DNA of 64,000 nt, taken from positions 2,912,001 to 2,976,000 of the forward strand of contig NC_019675.1 of NCBI RefSeq assembly GCF_000316515.1. Direction: 5' to 3'. Position 1 is the stretch's first letter. Each line of letters starts with the position of its first letter. A model generated the notes under the pieces. It was not told the origin of the DNA. It made no database searches and was given only the letters and a program-made list of their open reading frames with translations. The position numbers were made by a program, and so were the translations under genes. Of this stretch, positions 1 through 8,996 are shown piece after piece. Source of the DNA: Cyanobium gracile PCC 6307 (GTDB lineage Bacteria > Cyanobacteriota > Cyanobacteriia > PCC-6307 > Cyanobiaceae).

Positions 1-504
1 CTTGATCGGACGGCGTGAGCCCTTGAGCCGCTGCCGCAGGTAGGCGCCGGTGAAATCTGCTCCGAAGGGTTCGGGCCCCAGGCGCCGCAGACCGCCCATC
101 ACGGTCTCGTCGGCGACCCCGGGCGGCACCCACCACATCTGGCCGAAACTGCGGGTGTCGACAAAGCGCAGTTCTTCGCCGCCCCTGCTCCAGACCCGCA
201 CCCGGGTGTGGGAGCAGGGGGGACGGTCCTCCGCCAGCCACAGAAACTGGCCGGTCATGCGCAGATGCACCCCCCAGCGGCCTGCGGGGCTGCCGTCCGG
301 GGCCTGGAGATCGGCCAGGAGGTACTTGCCGCGGCGCAGCCACCGGCCCACACAAAGGCCCCGAAGCGCCCTGCAGAAATCGGCAGGGTCTTCGGGGCTG
401 GCAATGGCGCGGGCGCGGAGCACCTCGACACGCTCGATAACGAGACCGGACGTCTGAAGCTCGAGCCCCCGGCGTACGGTTTCAACCTCCGGGAGCTCGG
501 GCAT
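1..504 (-). CDS. mutM: Formamidopyrimidine-DNA glycosylase, C-terminal part outside window
   Basis: Base-excision repair enzyme that removes 8-oxoguanine and other oxidised purines and nicks the abasic site. The reverse strand opens at 504 with ATG and reads MPELPEVETVRRGL, the diagnostic N-terminus of the Fpg family, in which the proline after the initiator methionine becomes the catalytic N-terminal nucleophile and the following glutamate is also catalytic. About 168 codons are visible, through a segment reading GRWGVHLRMTGQF. The helix-two-turn-helix and C-terminal zinc finger lie beyond base 1, so the gene is partial here. It sits just downstream of psaE on the same strand (43 bases between them) and may be cotranscribed with it. 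Confidence 0.95.
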   Translation of the reverse strand, partial: MPELPEVETVRRGLELQTSGLVIERVEVLRARAIASPEDPADFCRALRGLCVGRWLRRGKYLLADLQAPDGSPAGRWGVHLRMTGQFLWLAEDRPPCSHTRVRVWSRGGEELRFVDTRSFGQMWWVPPGVADETVMGGLRRLGPEPFGADFTGAYLRQRLKGSRRPIK

Positions 505-547
505 GCCCGGGATCGTAGGGCTGGGCTTGGAGGGCCGGGCCTGTCGC

Positions 548-757
548 TCAGGCCTTGACGAGCTCGCTTTCGGCGAAGTTGTTGGTGTTGATGCCGCCGT
601 CCGAGCCGCTGTAGCCGTTGTAGTTCACCTTCTCGAAGCGAACCACGACCGGGTAACGGATGCCGGAGGTGTCAATCGAGGCCACCGTTCCCACTTCGTT
701 GTACCAGTAGGACTCGGGACGCTTGATCCGTACTTTGTCGCCGCGGGAGATGGCCAT
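548..757 (-). CDS. psaE: Photosystem I reaction centre subunit IV (PsaE)
   Basis: Small stromal/cytosolic-face subunit of photosystem I that helps dock ferredoxin and supports cyclic electron flow. The 69-residue product starts [20 protein letters not shown] and has the SH3-like fold signature of the family, including the conserved GTVA and YPVVVRF strands and the C-terminal NNFAESEL motif. The open frame extends upstream, but ATG at 757 is where homology begins and gives the usual PsaE length. mutM follows on the same strand. A weak TAGGGT -10-like element lies about 35 bases upstream of the start. Confidence 0.97.
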   Translation of the reverse strand: MAISRGDKVRIKRPESYWYNEVGTVASIDTSGIRYPVVVRFEKVNYNGYSGSDGGINTNNFAESELVKA

Positions 758-791
758 CGCTGGGCTGGAAGGTCGGGTGGTCTGCGCAGCG

Positions 792-797
792 ACCCTA
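792..797 (-). promoter_or_regulatory. Possible -10 element for psaE
   Basis: The minus strand reads TAGGGT 35-40 bases upstream of the psaE start. I see no convincing -35 hexamer at the expected distance. Similar TAGGNT boxes occur before der and rpsT in this window, which is the only further support. Confidence 0.25.
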
Positions 798-825
798 CCG
801 GCGATCAGGGGCCCGTGCCTGGGCG

Positions 826-1929
826 ATGTCACGGTTCGTTGCCGGCCCCGTGGCAGCATCCCCGAACCCACCGCCGGCCCCGCCGATGGTCCCGTCCATG
901 GCCCTGCCCGAGGCCCCCCAGCTGCGCCTGGATCTGCCCGATCCGGAGAGCGACACCCTCAGCACGATGGAGTTCCTGGCCCGCCTGGAGGAGGCCTGGG
1001 CGGTCTGCGACCGTTTCGATCTGCAGACCGAAATCTGGCGCGGGCGGATCCTGCGTTCGGTGCGCGACCGGGAACGGCGGGGCGGCGAGGGGCGCGGCAC
1101 CGGCTTCCTGCAGTGGCTGCGGGAGCGGGAGATCAGCAAGACCCGGGCCTACACCCTGATCCAGCTGGCGGAATCGGCCGACGGCCTGGTGGGCGAGGGC
1201 CTGCTGGAGGAGGCCAGCGTCAACAACTTCTCCAAGCGGGCCTTCCTGGAGACGGCCCAGGCGGACCCGGAGATCCAGCTGATGATCAGCGAGGCGGCTA
1301 ACGAGGGCCAGCAGATCACCCGCAAGCAGGTGCGACGGCTCACCGATGAGTTCACCGCCGCCACGAGCCCCCTGCTGCCGGAGGAGATCCGCCAGCGCAC
1401 CGCCGACAACCTGCTGCCCCCACGGGCCGTGGCGCCCCTGGTGCGGGAACTGGCCAAGCTGCCCGAGGATCAGCAGGACGACCTGCGTCGCGTGCTGCGG
1501 GATGAACCGGAGCTGGAGCGGGTCAAGGACGTGACGCTCACGGCCCGGTGGCTCAGCAAGGCGGCCGAGGCCGGTCTGGCGGTGCGGGCCTTCCAGCAGG
1601 GGAACCTCGACCTGGAGAAGGCCCTGCAGGAGGCCCAGCGGCTTGATGCCCTCGGCCTTCTGGCCGATGCCGTCGGCCAGGCCCTGGCCCTGGAGAGCGC
1701 CGTGCTCAAACTCCACACCAGCTGGCGCCGGCTTGGGGGGCTCCAGGAGCGCCTCTGGGTGGAGAGCGGCAGCAGCACGCCCCATCTGAGGGAGCTGCTC
1801 ACTGTGCTGCAGAGCCTGAGCGGCACCACGATGCGGGTGTCCCTGGGGGAACTGGCCGGGGGCAAGCGGGTGCGCCTGCAGCTGGTGGAGGAGTCCCCCG
1901 ACCAGCTGGATCCGCCCCCGCTGCACTGA
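826..1929 (+). CDS. Conserved cyanobacterial protein of unknown function
   Basis: A 367-codon frame beside and divergent from psaE. I do not recognise a named domain. The product is soluble, rich in Leu, Glu, Ala and Arg, and probably mostly helical, with segments such as [20 protein letters not shown] and long heptad-like stretches (residues about 180-300) that could form coiled coils. There is no signal peptide or membrane segment. A Pro/Ala-rich stretch at residues 10-24 suggests that translation may really begin at the second ATG, base 898 ([11 protein letters not shown]), giving 343 residues. My recollection is that similar proteins occur next to psaE in other picocyanobacteria, but no role can be assigned. 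Confidence 0.8.
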   Translation: MSRFVAGPVAASPNPPPAPPMVPSMALPEAPQLRLDLPDPESDTLSTMEFLARLEEAWAVCDRFDLQTEIWRGRILRSVRDRERRGGEGRGTGFLQWLREREISKTRAYTLIQLAESADGLVGEGLLEEASVNNFSKRAFLETAQADPEIQLMISEAANEGQQITRKQVRRLTDEFTAATSPLLPEEIRQRTADNLLPPRAVAPLVRELAKLPEDQQDDLRRVLRDEPELERVKDVTLTARWLSKAAEAGLAVRAFQQGNLDLEKALQEAQRLDALGLLADAVGQALALESAVLKLHTSWRRLGGLQERLWVESGSSTPHLRELLTVLQSLSGTTMRVSLGELAGGKRVRLQLVEESPDQLDPPPLH

Positions 1930-2029
1930 GGCCTGCCGAACTGGCGCTCGCTGCACTGAATTGGGCGCTGAACGGCCACGGCGCCCCCATATCTGGTGGG
2001 AGCTAGGGTCTGGCGGTACCAGCGGTGGA

Positions 2030-3532
2030 GTGAGCTTGGGGGCCGATCCCCTCACCGAGAGCCTGCGGCGCCATTTCGGCTGGGAGAGCTTCCGGCCCGG
2101 ACAGCGCCCGGTGGTGGAAGCCCTGCTCGCCGGCCGCGATTGCCTGGCGGTGCTGCCGACCGGGGCGGGGAAGTCGCTCTGCTTCCAGCTCCCCGCCCTG
2201 GTGCGGGACGGTCTGGTGGTGGTGATCTCCCCCCTGGTGGCCCTGATGCAGGACCAGGTGAGCCAGCTGCAGGCCCATGGCATCCCGGCGGCCTGTCTGC
2301 ACCGGGGGCTGGATCCAGGGCAGCGCCGCCAGCTGCAGCAGCGCTTGGTGGCCAACCGGCTGCGGCTGCTCTATCTGGCTCCCGAGAGGGCCCAGGCGGA
2401 GGCCACCCGCCAGCTGCTCGATGAGGCCCTCGAGACCGGCCGGCTGGTGGCCCTGGCGGTGGATGAGGCCCACTGCATCAGCGCCTGGGGCCATGATTTC
2501 CGTCCCGATTACCGGCGCCTGGGCCAGCTGCGGGCCCTCTGTCCGGGCGTGCCGCTGGTGGCCCTCAGCGCTACTGCCGCCCCCCAGGTGCGGGCCGACA
2601 TCATCCGCCTGCTGCAGCTCCGCCGACCCCTGGTGCAGGTGCGCTCCGCCCGCCGCGGCAACCTCGCCTACACGATGCGGCGGCGCCCCTCCGATCCCCT
2701 GGCGGAGGTGGTGGCGGCGATCGGCGAGGCCCGTGGGGCGGTGCTGATCTATGCCCGCACCCGTCGCTCGGTGGAGCAGTGGGCCGCGCGCCTGACGGCG
2801 GCCGGGGTGGAGGCGATCGCTTACCACGCCGGCATGGACCCCGAGAGCCGCCAGCTGGCCCTGCGCCATTTCCAGGAGCATCCCGCGCCGGTGCTGGTAG
2901 CAACCGTGGCCTTCGGCATGGGGGTCGATCGTCCCGACGTGGGTCTGGTGCTGCACCTCGACCTGCCGGCCAGCGCCGAGGGCTACCTGCAGGAATCCGG
3001 GCGGGCCGGTCGCGACGGGCTGCCCGCCCGTTGCCTGGTGCTCTTCGATCCGGCCGATCGCACCAGCCTGGGCTGGGCCATGCGCTCCGCCGGCCAGCAG
3101 CTCCCCCCCGACCAGCGGCTGCTGGAGCGCCACCGGCTCGAACTGGCCCAGCAGCAGCTGCGGCGCATCGAGGCGGTGGCCGAAGGGGAGGGCTGCCGGG
3201 AGCAGGCCCTGCTCCTGGCCGTGGGGGAGATCTCCTCGCCCTGCGGCCGCTGCGACAACTGCCTCTCGGCGCCGTCCCGCAGCGACTGGGCCCCCCAGGC
3301 CGCCGTGCTGCTCTCCGCCCTGGAGGACCGCAGTGGCCGCGACCTGCGCGGCCTGGCGGAGGACCTGGCCGGTGCCCACGGGGAGCCCGAGCCCTCCTGG
3401 GCCTGGCTCGCCCGCCGGCTGGTGCAGGAGGAGCTGATCAGTGAGAGCGATGACGGAGCCCAGCGCCTCTACCTGCGCCCCGTGGGCCGCAGCTACCTGC
3501 GGGATCCCTGGCCCCTGCGCTGGTCGGCCTGA
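2030..3532 (+). CDS. recQ: ATP-dependent DNA helicase RecQ, short form
   Basis: 3'-5' superfamily 2 helicase for recombination and fork repair. From the GTG at 2030 the product is 500 residues: motif 0 (FRPGQ), Walker A (PTGAGKS, about residue 45), a DEAH box within VDEAHCISAWGHDFRPDYR (about 145), SAT (about 180), and motif VI with QESGRAGRDG (about 325). A zinc-binding cysteine set ending CGRCDNC (about 410) is followed by a short winged-helix-like tail. There is no C-terminal HRDC domain, so it is a compact RecQ. An in-frame ATG at 1961 would add 23 residues of unlikely composition, and I prefer GTG because DPLTESLRRHFGW follows at once. Its end converges on the LysM gene, 16 bases away. 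Confidence 0.93.
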   Translation: MSLGADPLTESLRRHFGWESFRPGQRPVVEALLAGRDCLAVLPTGAGKSLCFQLPALVRDGLVVVISPLVALMQDQVSQLQAHGIPAACLHRGLDPGQRRQLQQRLVANRLRLLYLAPERAQAEATRQLLDEALETGRLVALAVDEAHCISAWGHDFRPDYRRLGQLRALCPGVPLVALSATAAPQVRADIIRLLQLRRPLVQVRSARRGNLAYTMRRRPSDPLAEVVAAIGEARGAVLIYARTRRSVEQWAARLTAAGVEAIAYHAGMDPESRQLALRHFQEHPAPVLVATVAFGMGVDRPDVGLVLHLDLPASAEGYLQESGRAGRDGLPARCLVLFDPADRTSLGWAMRSAGQQLPPDQRLLERHRLELAQQQLRRIEAVAEGEGCREQALLLAVGEISSPCGRCDNCLSAPSRSDWAPQAAVLLSALEDRSGRDLRGLAEDLAGAHGEPEPSWAWLARRLVQEELISESDDGAQRLYLRPVGRSYLRDPWPLRWSA

Positions 3533-3548
3533 ACGGCCCTGGTGGGCT

Positions 3549-4628
3549 TCAGCTGCCGCGGGCCTTGCAGAGGTCGGAGACGAGCTGCTGCTCGAAATCG
3601 GCCTGGGGATCATCCCAGCTCTTCCACTGGCCGGCCTGGCTGGTGGCATTGAGCTTGCGAGCGCTGCAGTTGACGGCCAGGTAGAGAGATTCCCCCTGGG
3701 AATTGAGGGTCGGGGCCACCATGCTGCCGCCCATGGGCTGCCAGTTGGCCCAGTCCACCTGCAGGGGGCCGTAGTTGCGCCAGTCTGGCTTGCCGGGGCT
3801 CGCTGTCGCCGTGCTGGCGGGCCGTGGGGCGGCGGCCACCGTGGCCGGCTGGGGGCGGCGCGTTGGAGCCGGGGTGGCCCGGGCGACGCTGGGGGCGGGG
3901 CGGCTGGCGGCCGGGGTCTGCGCCGGTGCCGGCGCAGGCTTGGCTGCTGTCGCGGCCGGCTGGGGGCGGGCCGCCGGTGCCGGCGCGGGCCTGCTCGCCG
4001 TGGCGGCCGGCTTGGGCACCGGCTTCGCCGCCGCCGCGGGGCGGGCGGCCGGCCTGGGGGCGGGGGCGCTGGCTGGCTTCAGCCGCAGCCGGGTGCCGGA
4101 TTCCACCAGGTCGGGGTCGCTGATCCGGTTGATGGCGATCAGCTGCTTCATCGGGACGCCGTAGGCGTCGGCGATCTGGGAGAGGCTTTCGCCGCTGCGA
4201 ACCACGTGCTCGGAGGCCTTGCGGTTGACCGCGGCGACCGGGGCGGCGCTGCGGGAGGACGAGGGCACCACCAGCTTCTGGCCGGCTTCGATGTGGTCCG
4301 CCTTGCTGAGGCCGTTCAGCTGCATCAGCCGGCTGACGGTGATGCCGTGCCGCTCGGCGATCTCGGAGAGGGTTTCCCCGGGGGCCACGGTGAGGCTGCC
4401 GCCGGAGGCCCGGGGTCGGGCCGCTCCCCCCGGCAGCGTCAGGGTCCGGCCCGCTTCGACCAGATCGGGATCGCTGATCCCGTTCATCTTCATCAGGGTG
4501 GTCACGCTCACCCGGTGGCGCGCGGCGATGTCGGAGAGGGTCTCACCGGGCTTGACGGTCACCTGGGCAGCCAGAGCCGGCAGCGGCAACACCATGGCTA
4601 GAGCCAGGGCGATGAGGGGGCGGCGCAT
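3549..4628 (-). CDS. Exported protein with three LysM repeats
   Basis: Probable periplasmic or cell-wall-associated peptidoglycan-binding protein. The ATG at 4628 gives an N-terminus MRRPLIALALAMVLPLPALA, a good Sec signal peptide with an ALA-type cleavage site. Three LysM modules follow at about residues 23-67, 79-123 and 140-184, each with the GETLSDIA or GESLSQIA core and an ISDPDLVE or LSKADHIE second helix. Residues about 185-270 are a low-complexity Pro/Ala/Arg linker, and a final domain of roughly 85 residues (from DWRNYGPLQVDW) ends in a conserved-looking Trp/Cys-containing region. No hydrolase domain is recognisable. A GTG six bases upstream is an alternative start. Confidence 0.88.
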   Translation of the reverse strand: MRRPLIALALAMVLPLPALAAQVTVKPGETLSDIAARHRVSVTTLMKMNGISDPDLVEAGRTLTLPGGAARPRASGGSLTVAPGETLSEIAERHGITVSRLMQLNGLSKADHIEAGQKLVVPSSSRSAAPVAAVNRKASEHVVRSGESLSQIADAYGVPMKQLIAINRISDPDLVESGTRLRLKPASAPAPRPAARPAAAAKPVPKPAATASRPAPAPAARPQPAATAAKPAPAPAQTPAASRPAPSVARATPAPTRRPQPATVAAAPRPASTATASPGKPDWRNYGPLQVDWANWQPMGGSMVAPTLNSQGESLYLAVNCSARKLNATSQAGQWKSWDDPQADFEQQLVSDLCKARGS

Positions 4629-4686
4629 GGGCACTAGGGATAGCTGCAGGCACGTTAAGGTCCACGTCCAGGCCCGCCCAGCCCCC

Positions 4687-6111
4687 CTAGCCCATCAGAC
4701 GGCGGACCAGGCCCAGCTTGCCGGCGTAGGGGGGAAAGCGGATCGGGGGGTCGGGCCGCAGCGACCGGCAGATCACACTGCGCTGATGGGAGAAGGTGAG
4801 GAAGCCAGCTTCTCCGTGGTACGCCCCCATGCCGCTGGGGCCGATACCGCCGAAGGGCAGGGAGGCCATGCCCCCCTGGATCACCGTGTCGTTGACCACC
4901 AGGCTGCCCGAACCGCTGCCCGCCAGCGCCCGTTCCCGCTCGGATGCGCCACCGCCGAACAGGTAGAGGGCCAGGGGTTTCGGGCCCCGGCGCACCAGCC
5001 TCAGGGCCTCCTCCAGGCCCGTCACCGTCAGCAGGGGCAGGATCGGGGCGAACAGCTCCTCCTGCAGCAGCGGATCGTCGTCGGGATCATCGACCGCCAC
5101 CACGGTGGGCTCGATCCTCCGCCCGGCTTCGTCCCAGCCTCCGCCCAGCAGCACCTGGCCCTTCTCCCGCGCTTGGGCCAGCAGCCCCTGGAGCCACTTG
5201 AAGCGCGCCGCCCCGACCAGGCGCCCCAGGTCAGGGCTGGCCAGGGGATCCTGGCCGTACAGGGCCCGGGCCTGCTCGCGGAACGCGGCCACCAGGGCCT
5301 CCCGCCCCCCGGCCGCCACCAGCACGTGGTTGGGGGCCAGGCAGGTCTGGCCGGCGTTGAGGCAGCGCCCCCACAGCAGCCGCCGGGCGGTGATGGTCGG
5401 ATCCGCATCCGCCAGCACGATCGCCGGGTTCCGGCCCCCCAGCTCCAGCGTCACAGGGGTGAGATGGCGGGCGGCGGCCCCCATCACCAGCCGTCCCACC
5501 CGCTCCCCGCCGGTGAAAAGGATGTGGTCGAAGCGCTCCCGCTCCAGCAGCCCGGCGGCCACGGTCCCGTCGCCGCCCACCACCTGGACCACCGTGGGCT
5601 CGAAGTGGCGGCCCAGCAGCTCGGCCAGCAGCGCCGCCGAGGCGGGGCTCAGTTCGGAGGGCTTGACCACGGCCGTGTTGCCCGCGGCCAGGACATGGAG
5701 CAGGGGGTGGAGACAGAGCTCGAAGGGATAGTTCCAGGCGCCGATGATCAGGACGCAGCCCAGGGGTTCGGTGCGCACCGAGCCCTGGCCCGGCCACGCC
5801 CACAGGGGCAGGGGGCGGCGGCGGGGACGCATCCAGCCGGCCAGGTGGCGGCGGGTGTGGCGCAGCTCCTGGCGCAGGGCCGCCAGCTCAAACCCCCCCT
5901 CCATGGCGGAGCGGCCCAGGTCGCTGGCCAGGGCCTCCAGCATCGCCGGCTCCGCCGACTCCAGCAGGCGGCCCAGCCGCTCCAGCTGCTCCAGCCGCCA
6001 GGCCAGGGGCCGGGTGGTGCCCCCCTCCACCAGGTCGCGCATCGTCGCCACCGGCACCGTCAGGGGGGAGGGGCTGGCGCTGGGGCTGGCGGGAGCGGCC
6101 GGTGTGGTCAT
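4687..6111 (-). CDS. Aldehyde dehydrogenase, ALDH3-like
   Basis: NAD(P)-dependent oxidation of aldehydes to acids. The 474-residue product has the Rossmann motif around IIGAWNYPFEL, the catalytic glutamate in TLELGGRNP (about residue 225) and the catalytic cysteine in NAGQTCLAPN (about 258), with the late SLPFGGIGPSGMGAYHG segment typical of ALDH3-type enzymes. No C-terminal membrane anchor is obvious. Cyanobacterial members such as Synechocystis Slr0091 act on long-chain aldehydes and apocarotenals, so lipid- or carotenoid-aldehyde detoxification is the likeliest role (inference). ATG at 6111 is chosen over an upstream in-frame start at 6195 because the extra residues would overlap the preceding gene and show no homology. 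Confidence 0.93.
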   Translation of the reverse strand: MTTPAAPASPSASPSPLTVPVATMRDLVEGGTTRPLAWRLEQLERLGRLLESAEPAMLEALASDLGRSAMEGGFELAALRQELRHTRRHLAGWMRPRRRPLPLWAWPGQGSVRTEPLGCVLIIGAWNYPFELCLHPLLHVLAAGNTAVVKPSELSPASAALLAELLGRHFEPTVVQVVGGDGTVAAGLLERERFDHILFTGGERVGRLVMGAAARHLTPVTLELGGRNPAIVLADADPTITARRLLWGRCLNAGQTCLAPNHVLVAAGGREALVAAFREQARALYGQDPLASPDLGRLVGAARFKWLQGLLAQAREKGQVLLGGGWDEAGRRIEPTVVAVDDPDDDPLLQEELFAPILPLLTVTGLEEALRLVRRGPKPLALYLFGGGASERERALAGSGSGSLVVNDTVIQGGMASLPFGGIGPSGMGAYHGEAGFLTFSHQRSVICRSLRPDPPIRFPPYAGKLGLVRRLMG

Positions 6112-6179
6112 GGGTGGGGCCCTTTCCGCCCAGGCTGGCAAATCCTTCCCCGCCGCGGCCCCGGCCGGACGGGTGGCGC

Positions 6180-6779
6180 TCAGGGGGCGCCGCAACCGGC
6201 CTGGAACACGGCTCGCCGCAGGTTGTCGAGCCGGGGGGAGGCCGGGCCTTCAATGGCGTAAAGCAGGGCCAGGCCCAGGCTGAGGTCGCCCCGGTCGAAC
6301 GTGCGCTGGATGGAGGCCCACCAGGCGAGCGGATCGCGGCCCAGGCCGTCGAGCTCCCGCTGGGCGCGCTCCATCCGTTCGGCCGGATCGCCCTCCAGCA
6401 GGATGATGGCGAAGTCGTCCCTGCGGACGCCCACGGGCCTCAGCAGCAGCTGAAACTGCTGGCCCGGGCGGATCGGCGCCAGGGGCCAGGCGATCGGCCC
6501 CTCGATGGGCTCGCCTGGGAGAGCCCGTTGCTGCCAGAGCAGCTCACCGGCCCGTTCGATCCGCACCTCCTCAAGGCTTTCGGTGCTCAGGATCGTGGGG
6601 GCTCCTACCGGGACGGCGGCCACGGCCTCGGCCCGGGCATTGAGCGCCAGCCTGGGGGTGAGCACGCAGACCGTGGCGGCCAGCAGGCGAGCTCCTGGGG
6701 GCAGCAGGGCCAGGGCAAGGCCCAGACCGATCGCCAGGCAGGTCCGGCGCACGGCGGGGAGCAACGGGATGCTGACCAA
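6180..6779 (-). CDS. Secreted or membrane-anchored protein of unknown function
   Basis: A 199-residue product with a hydrophobic N-terminal segment (TCLAIGLGLALALLPPGARLL) that looks like a signal peptide, followed by a soluble domain of about 150 residues with two regions of beta-strand character (EEVRIERAGELLWQQ; PGQQFQLLLRPVGVRRDD) and a helical C-terminus. It resembles small exported proteins of cyanobacteria, but I cannot name a family. The first codon is TTG at 6779 and GTG at 6752 is an alternative. It lies 68 bases upstream of the aldehyde dehydrogenase on the same strand, so the two may be cotranscribed. Confidence 0.72.
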   Translation of the reverse strand: MVSIPLLPAVRRTCLAIGLGLALALLPPGARLLAATVCVLTPRLALNARAEAVAAVPVGAPTILSTESLEEVRIERAGELLWQQRALPGEPIEGPIAWPLAPIRPGQQFQLLLRPVGVRRDDFAIILLEGDPAERMERAQRELDGLGRDPLAWWASIQRTFDRGDLSLGLALLYAIEGPASPRLDNLRRAVFQAGCGAP

Positions 6780-6811
6780 GGGAATCCAACGACGCTAACG
6801 GCCGCCGGCGC

Positions 6812-7549
6812 TCACCCGGCCACGCTCAGCAGGTTGAGGCCGTGCAGTCCTTCAAAGAGCAGGTAGGCCCCGAGCACCAGGGCGAGGACCCCCACGAGCC
6901 ACTCGGCCTTGTGCTGCAGCCAGTCCTCCAGGCGCATGATCGGCTCCCTGATCGCCCCGCCGCTCACCAGCCAGGCCAGGGGCGGCAGCAGCAGCAGGGA
7001 GCTGGCCATCAGGGTGAACAGGCCCGTCACCTCCGCGTCAGCGGTGAGGCCGGGATCGTTGAGCAGCAGCAGGCCGGCCTCCTTGAGATAGAAGACCAGG
7101 TTCTCCGGGGTGAGCAGGGCGCTGGTGGCGCCGATCAGCACCAGGGTGAAGGTGCTGAAGTCGGGCAGCTGGTTCATCAGCCGCAGGGCCATCCCCTCCT
7201 CGCCGATGTTGGCCTGGGGCGTGAGCTGGTACAGCCCCAGGCCCACGAGGGCGCCGGCCCCGAGCAGGTCGATCAGCACCTGCTCCCGCTCGCCGTGGCT
7301 GAGGCTGATGGCGAAGGTCTCCCCGAGCACCATCAGCAGCACGATGGCGAGGGCATTGGCGGCTGCCCAGCCCGCCACGTAGGCCATGGCGCGCTTCAGG
7401 GGGTCACGGCCCAGCAGCAGCAGGGTGACCACCGCGATGTGCAGGGGGCTGAAGGCGATGCCGATCCCGAACAGGGACGACTGGGTGATCAGGGCCGGAG
7501 ACAGGAGCGCGGGAACGCTGAGGCAGACGGGAGATAACAGGGGCGGCAA
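6812..7549 (-). CDS. GAP-family (SfLAP-like) integral membrane protein
   Basis: Polytopic inner-membrane protein with about six hydrophobic segments. The first reads SLFGIGIAFSPLHIAVVTLL, followed by a LGRDPLKRAMAYVAGWAAAN loop-helix pattern characteristic of the GAP / sulfolipid-1-addressing family, whose members are thought to export lipids or related metabolites. The substrate here is unknown. No ATG lies near the conserved N-terminus. TTG at 7549 is the closest start, and GTG at 7603 would add 18 polar residues. It is downstream of tRNA-Thr on the same strand. Confidence 0.8.
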   Translation of the reverse strand: MPPLLSPVCLSVPALLSPALITQSSLFGIGIAFSPLHIAVVTLLLLGRDPLKRAMAYVAGWAAANALAIVLLMVLGETFAISLSHGEREQVLIDLLGAGALVGLGLYQLTPQANIGEEGMALRLMNQLPDFSTFTLVLIGATSALLTPENLVFYLKEAGLLLLNDPGLTADAEVTGLFTLMASSLLLLPPLAWLVSGGAIREPIMRLEDWLQHKAEWLVGVLALVLGAYLLFEGLHGLNLLSVAG

Positions 7550-7664
7550 GCAGACCGTCCGGGCGGCGGAGGTCCCGCATTCTCGGGCATGCTCCCGGCC
7601 CACCGCGAACGGAACCCCATTGCCGCCTCAGGAGTTGCGGGGAGGGGAAGGGGCTGGGGGGGAA

Positions 7665-7736
<72 letters not shown>

Positions 7737-7746
7737 ATGTGGAAGG

Positions 7747-7828
7747 TGGGCCGGGTTGGATTTGAACCAACGTAGGCAGAGCCAGCGGATTTACAGTCCG
7801 CCCCCATTAACCACTCGGGCACCGACCC
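7747..7828 (-). tRNA. tRNA-Tyr (anticodon GUA)
   Basis: A class II tRNA of 82 nucleotides on the minus strand, beginning GGGTCGGTGCCCGAGTGG. The acceptor stem pairs GGGTCGG with CCGGCCC (one G-U). The anticodon stem GCGGA/TCCGC holds the loop CTGTAAA with GTA at 34-36, and a long variable arm precedes the T-arm (GTTGG/CCAAC). CCA is not encoded. Confidence 0.96.
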
Positions 7829-7901
7829 GAACCACACCCTCAGAACTTACCAGCCGACCTTCCCGCCTCCTCCCTGCCCTTCCCCCCTTATCCCCTCCCC
7901 G

Positions 7902-8357
7902 ATGCGCCTGCTCGTGCTCCATGGTCCCAACCTCAACCTGCTCGGCCAGCGGGAGCCGGGCCTCTACGGCAGCAGCACCCTGGCGGCCATCGATGCCGCC
8001 CTCGAGCAGCAGGCCGCGGCGCTGGGGGTGGAGCTCACCTGCTTCCAGAGCAACCACGAGGGGGCCCTGGTGGACCGCATCCAGCAGGCCGGAGGCCAGG
8101 CCGGCAGTCCGGCAAGCGACGGGATCCTGATCAACGCCGCCGCCTACACCCACACCTCGGTGGCGATCCGTGATGCCCTGCTGGCGGTGGCCCTGCCCTT
8201 CGTGGAGGTGCACCTCAGCAACACCCACGCCCGCGAGCCCTTCCGCCATCGTTCCCTGCTGGCGGACCGGGCCCTGGGGGTCATCTGCGGCTTCGGCCCC
8301 ACCAGTTACCGCCTCGCCCTCGAGGGCCTGGTGGCCCATCTGCGGGCCTCGGCATGA
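7902..8357 (+). CDS. aroQ: 3-dehydroquinate dehydratase, type II
   Basis: Third step of the shikimate pathway: dehydration of 3-dehydroquinate to 3-dehydroshikimate. The 151-residue protein opens [21 protein letters not shown], with the conserved Asn and the active-site Tyr of the flexible lid, then FQSNHEG with the conserved Glu, an [10 protein letters not shown] segment and the catalytic His in [16 protein letters not shown]. This matches the dodecameric type II enzyme, unrelated to AroD. The stop overlaps the next start as ATGA, so miaE is probably translationally coupled to it. Confidence 0.97.
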   Translation: MRLLVLHGPNLNLLGQREPGLYGSSTLAAIDAALEQQAAALGVELTCFQSNHEGALVDRIQQAGGQAGSPASDGILINAAAYTHTSVAIRDALLAVALPFVEVHLSNTHAREPFRHRSLLADRALGVICGFGPTSYRLALEGLVAHLRASA

Positions 8358-8986
8358 GCGGCGCCTCCCTGCCGGTGGCGGCCGAGGCCCCGGTGGCGGC
8401 GGCGGCCCGGGTGCGGTGGCTGGCGGCCCCCAGCAGCGCCGCCTGGCTGGAGCAGGCCCTGACCCACCCGGAGCTGCTGCTGATCGACCACGCCCACTGC
8501 GAGCGCAAGGCGGCTGGCGCCGCCCTGCAGCTGATGTTCCGCTACCCGTCCGACGGGGAGCTGGCGGCCGTGCTCAGCCCCCTGGCCCGGGAGGAACTGG
8601 AGCACTTCGAGCGGGTGCAGGCCCTGCTGGAGCGGCGCGGCATCGGCCTGCGGGCCCTGGCCGCCCCGCCCTACGGCGCCGCCCTGGCCGCCCTGGTACG
8701 CCGGCAGGAGCCGGAGCGGATGCTCGACAGCTTCCTGGTGGCGGGTCTGATCGAGGCCCGCAGCCACGAGCGGATGGCCCTGCTGGCCGCCCACAGTCCC
8801 GATCCGGAGCTGCGGGATCTCTACGCCGACCTGCTGGCCAGCGAGGCGCGCCACTTCGGCCTCTACTGGGTGCTGTGCGAAAGGCGCTGGCCCCGGCCGT
8901 TGGTGGCCGATCGGCTCACGGCCCTGGCCGCGAGCGAGGCGCAGGTCCTGGCCAGCCTCCATCCCCAGCCGCGCATGCACAGCTGA
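8354..8986 (+). CDS. miaE: tRNA 2-methylthio-N6-isopentenyl adenosine hydroxylase
   Basis: Non-haem di-iron, oxygen-dependent hydroxylase acting on the isopentenyl side chain of modified A37 in tRNA. In 210 residues the ferritin-like iron ligands are visible: [11 protein letters not shown] (about residue 50), [11 protein letters not shown] (about 80), the EARSHERM motif (about 132) and [10 protein letters not shown] (about 160). The first 30 residues are Ala-rich and weakly conserved. It overlaps aroQ by four bases, and its 3' end converges on mtnD 10 bases away. Its presence implies that the window's organism also has MiaA and MiaB, which are not here. Confidence 0.93.
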   Translation: MSGASLPVAAEAPVAAAARVRWLAAPSSAAWLEQALTHPELLLIDHAHCERKAAGAALQLMFRYPSDGELAAVLSPLAREELEHFERVQALLERRGIGLRALAAPPYGAALAALVRRQEPERMLDSFLVAGLIEARSHERMALLAAHSPDPELRDLYADLLASEARHFGLYWVLCERRWPRPLVADRLTALAASEAQVLASLHPQPRMHS

Positions 8987-8996
8987 GGTCAGTCGC

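Noticed and set aside
525-552. Hairpin at the psaE stop as a terminator
   Set aside because: GGCCTG/CAGGCC can pair around the stop codon, but no T-run follows and mutM lies immediately downstream.
4219-6261. A 680-codon frame opposite the aldehyde dehydrogenase
   Set aside because: His/Gln/Gly-rich composition with no domain, antisense to a clear ALDH.
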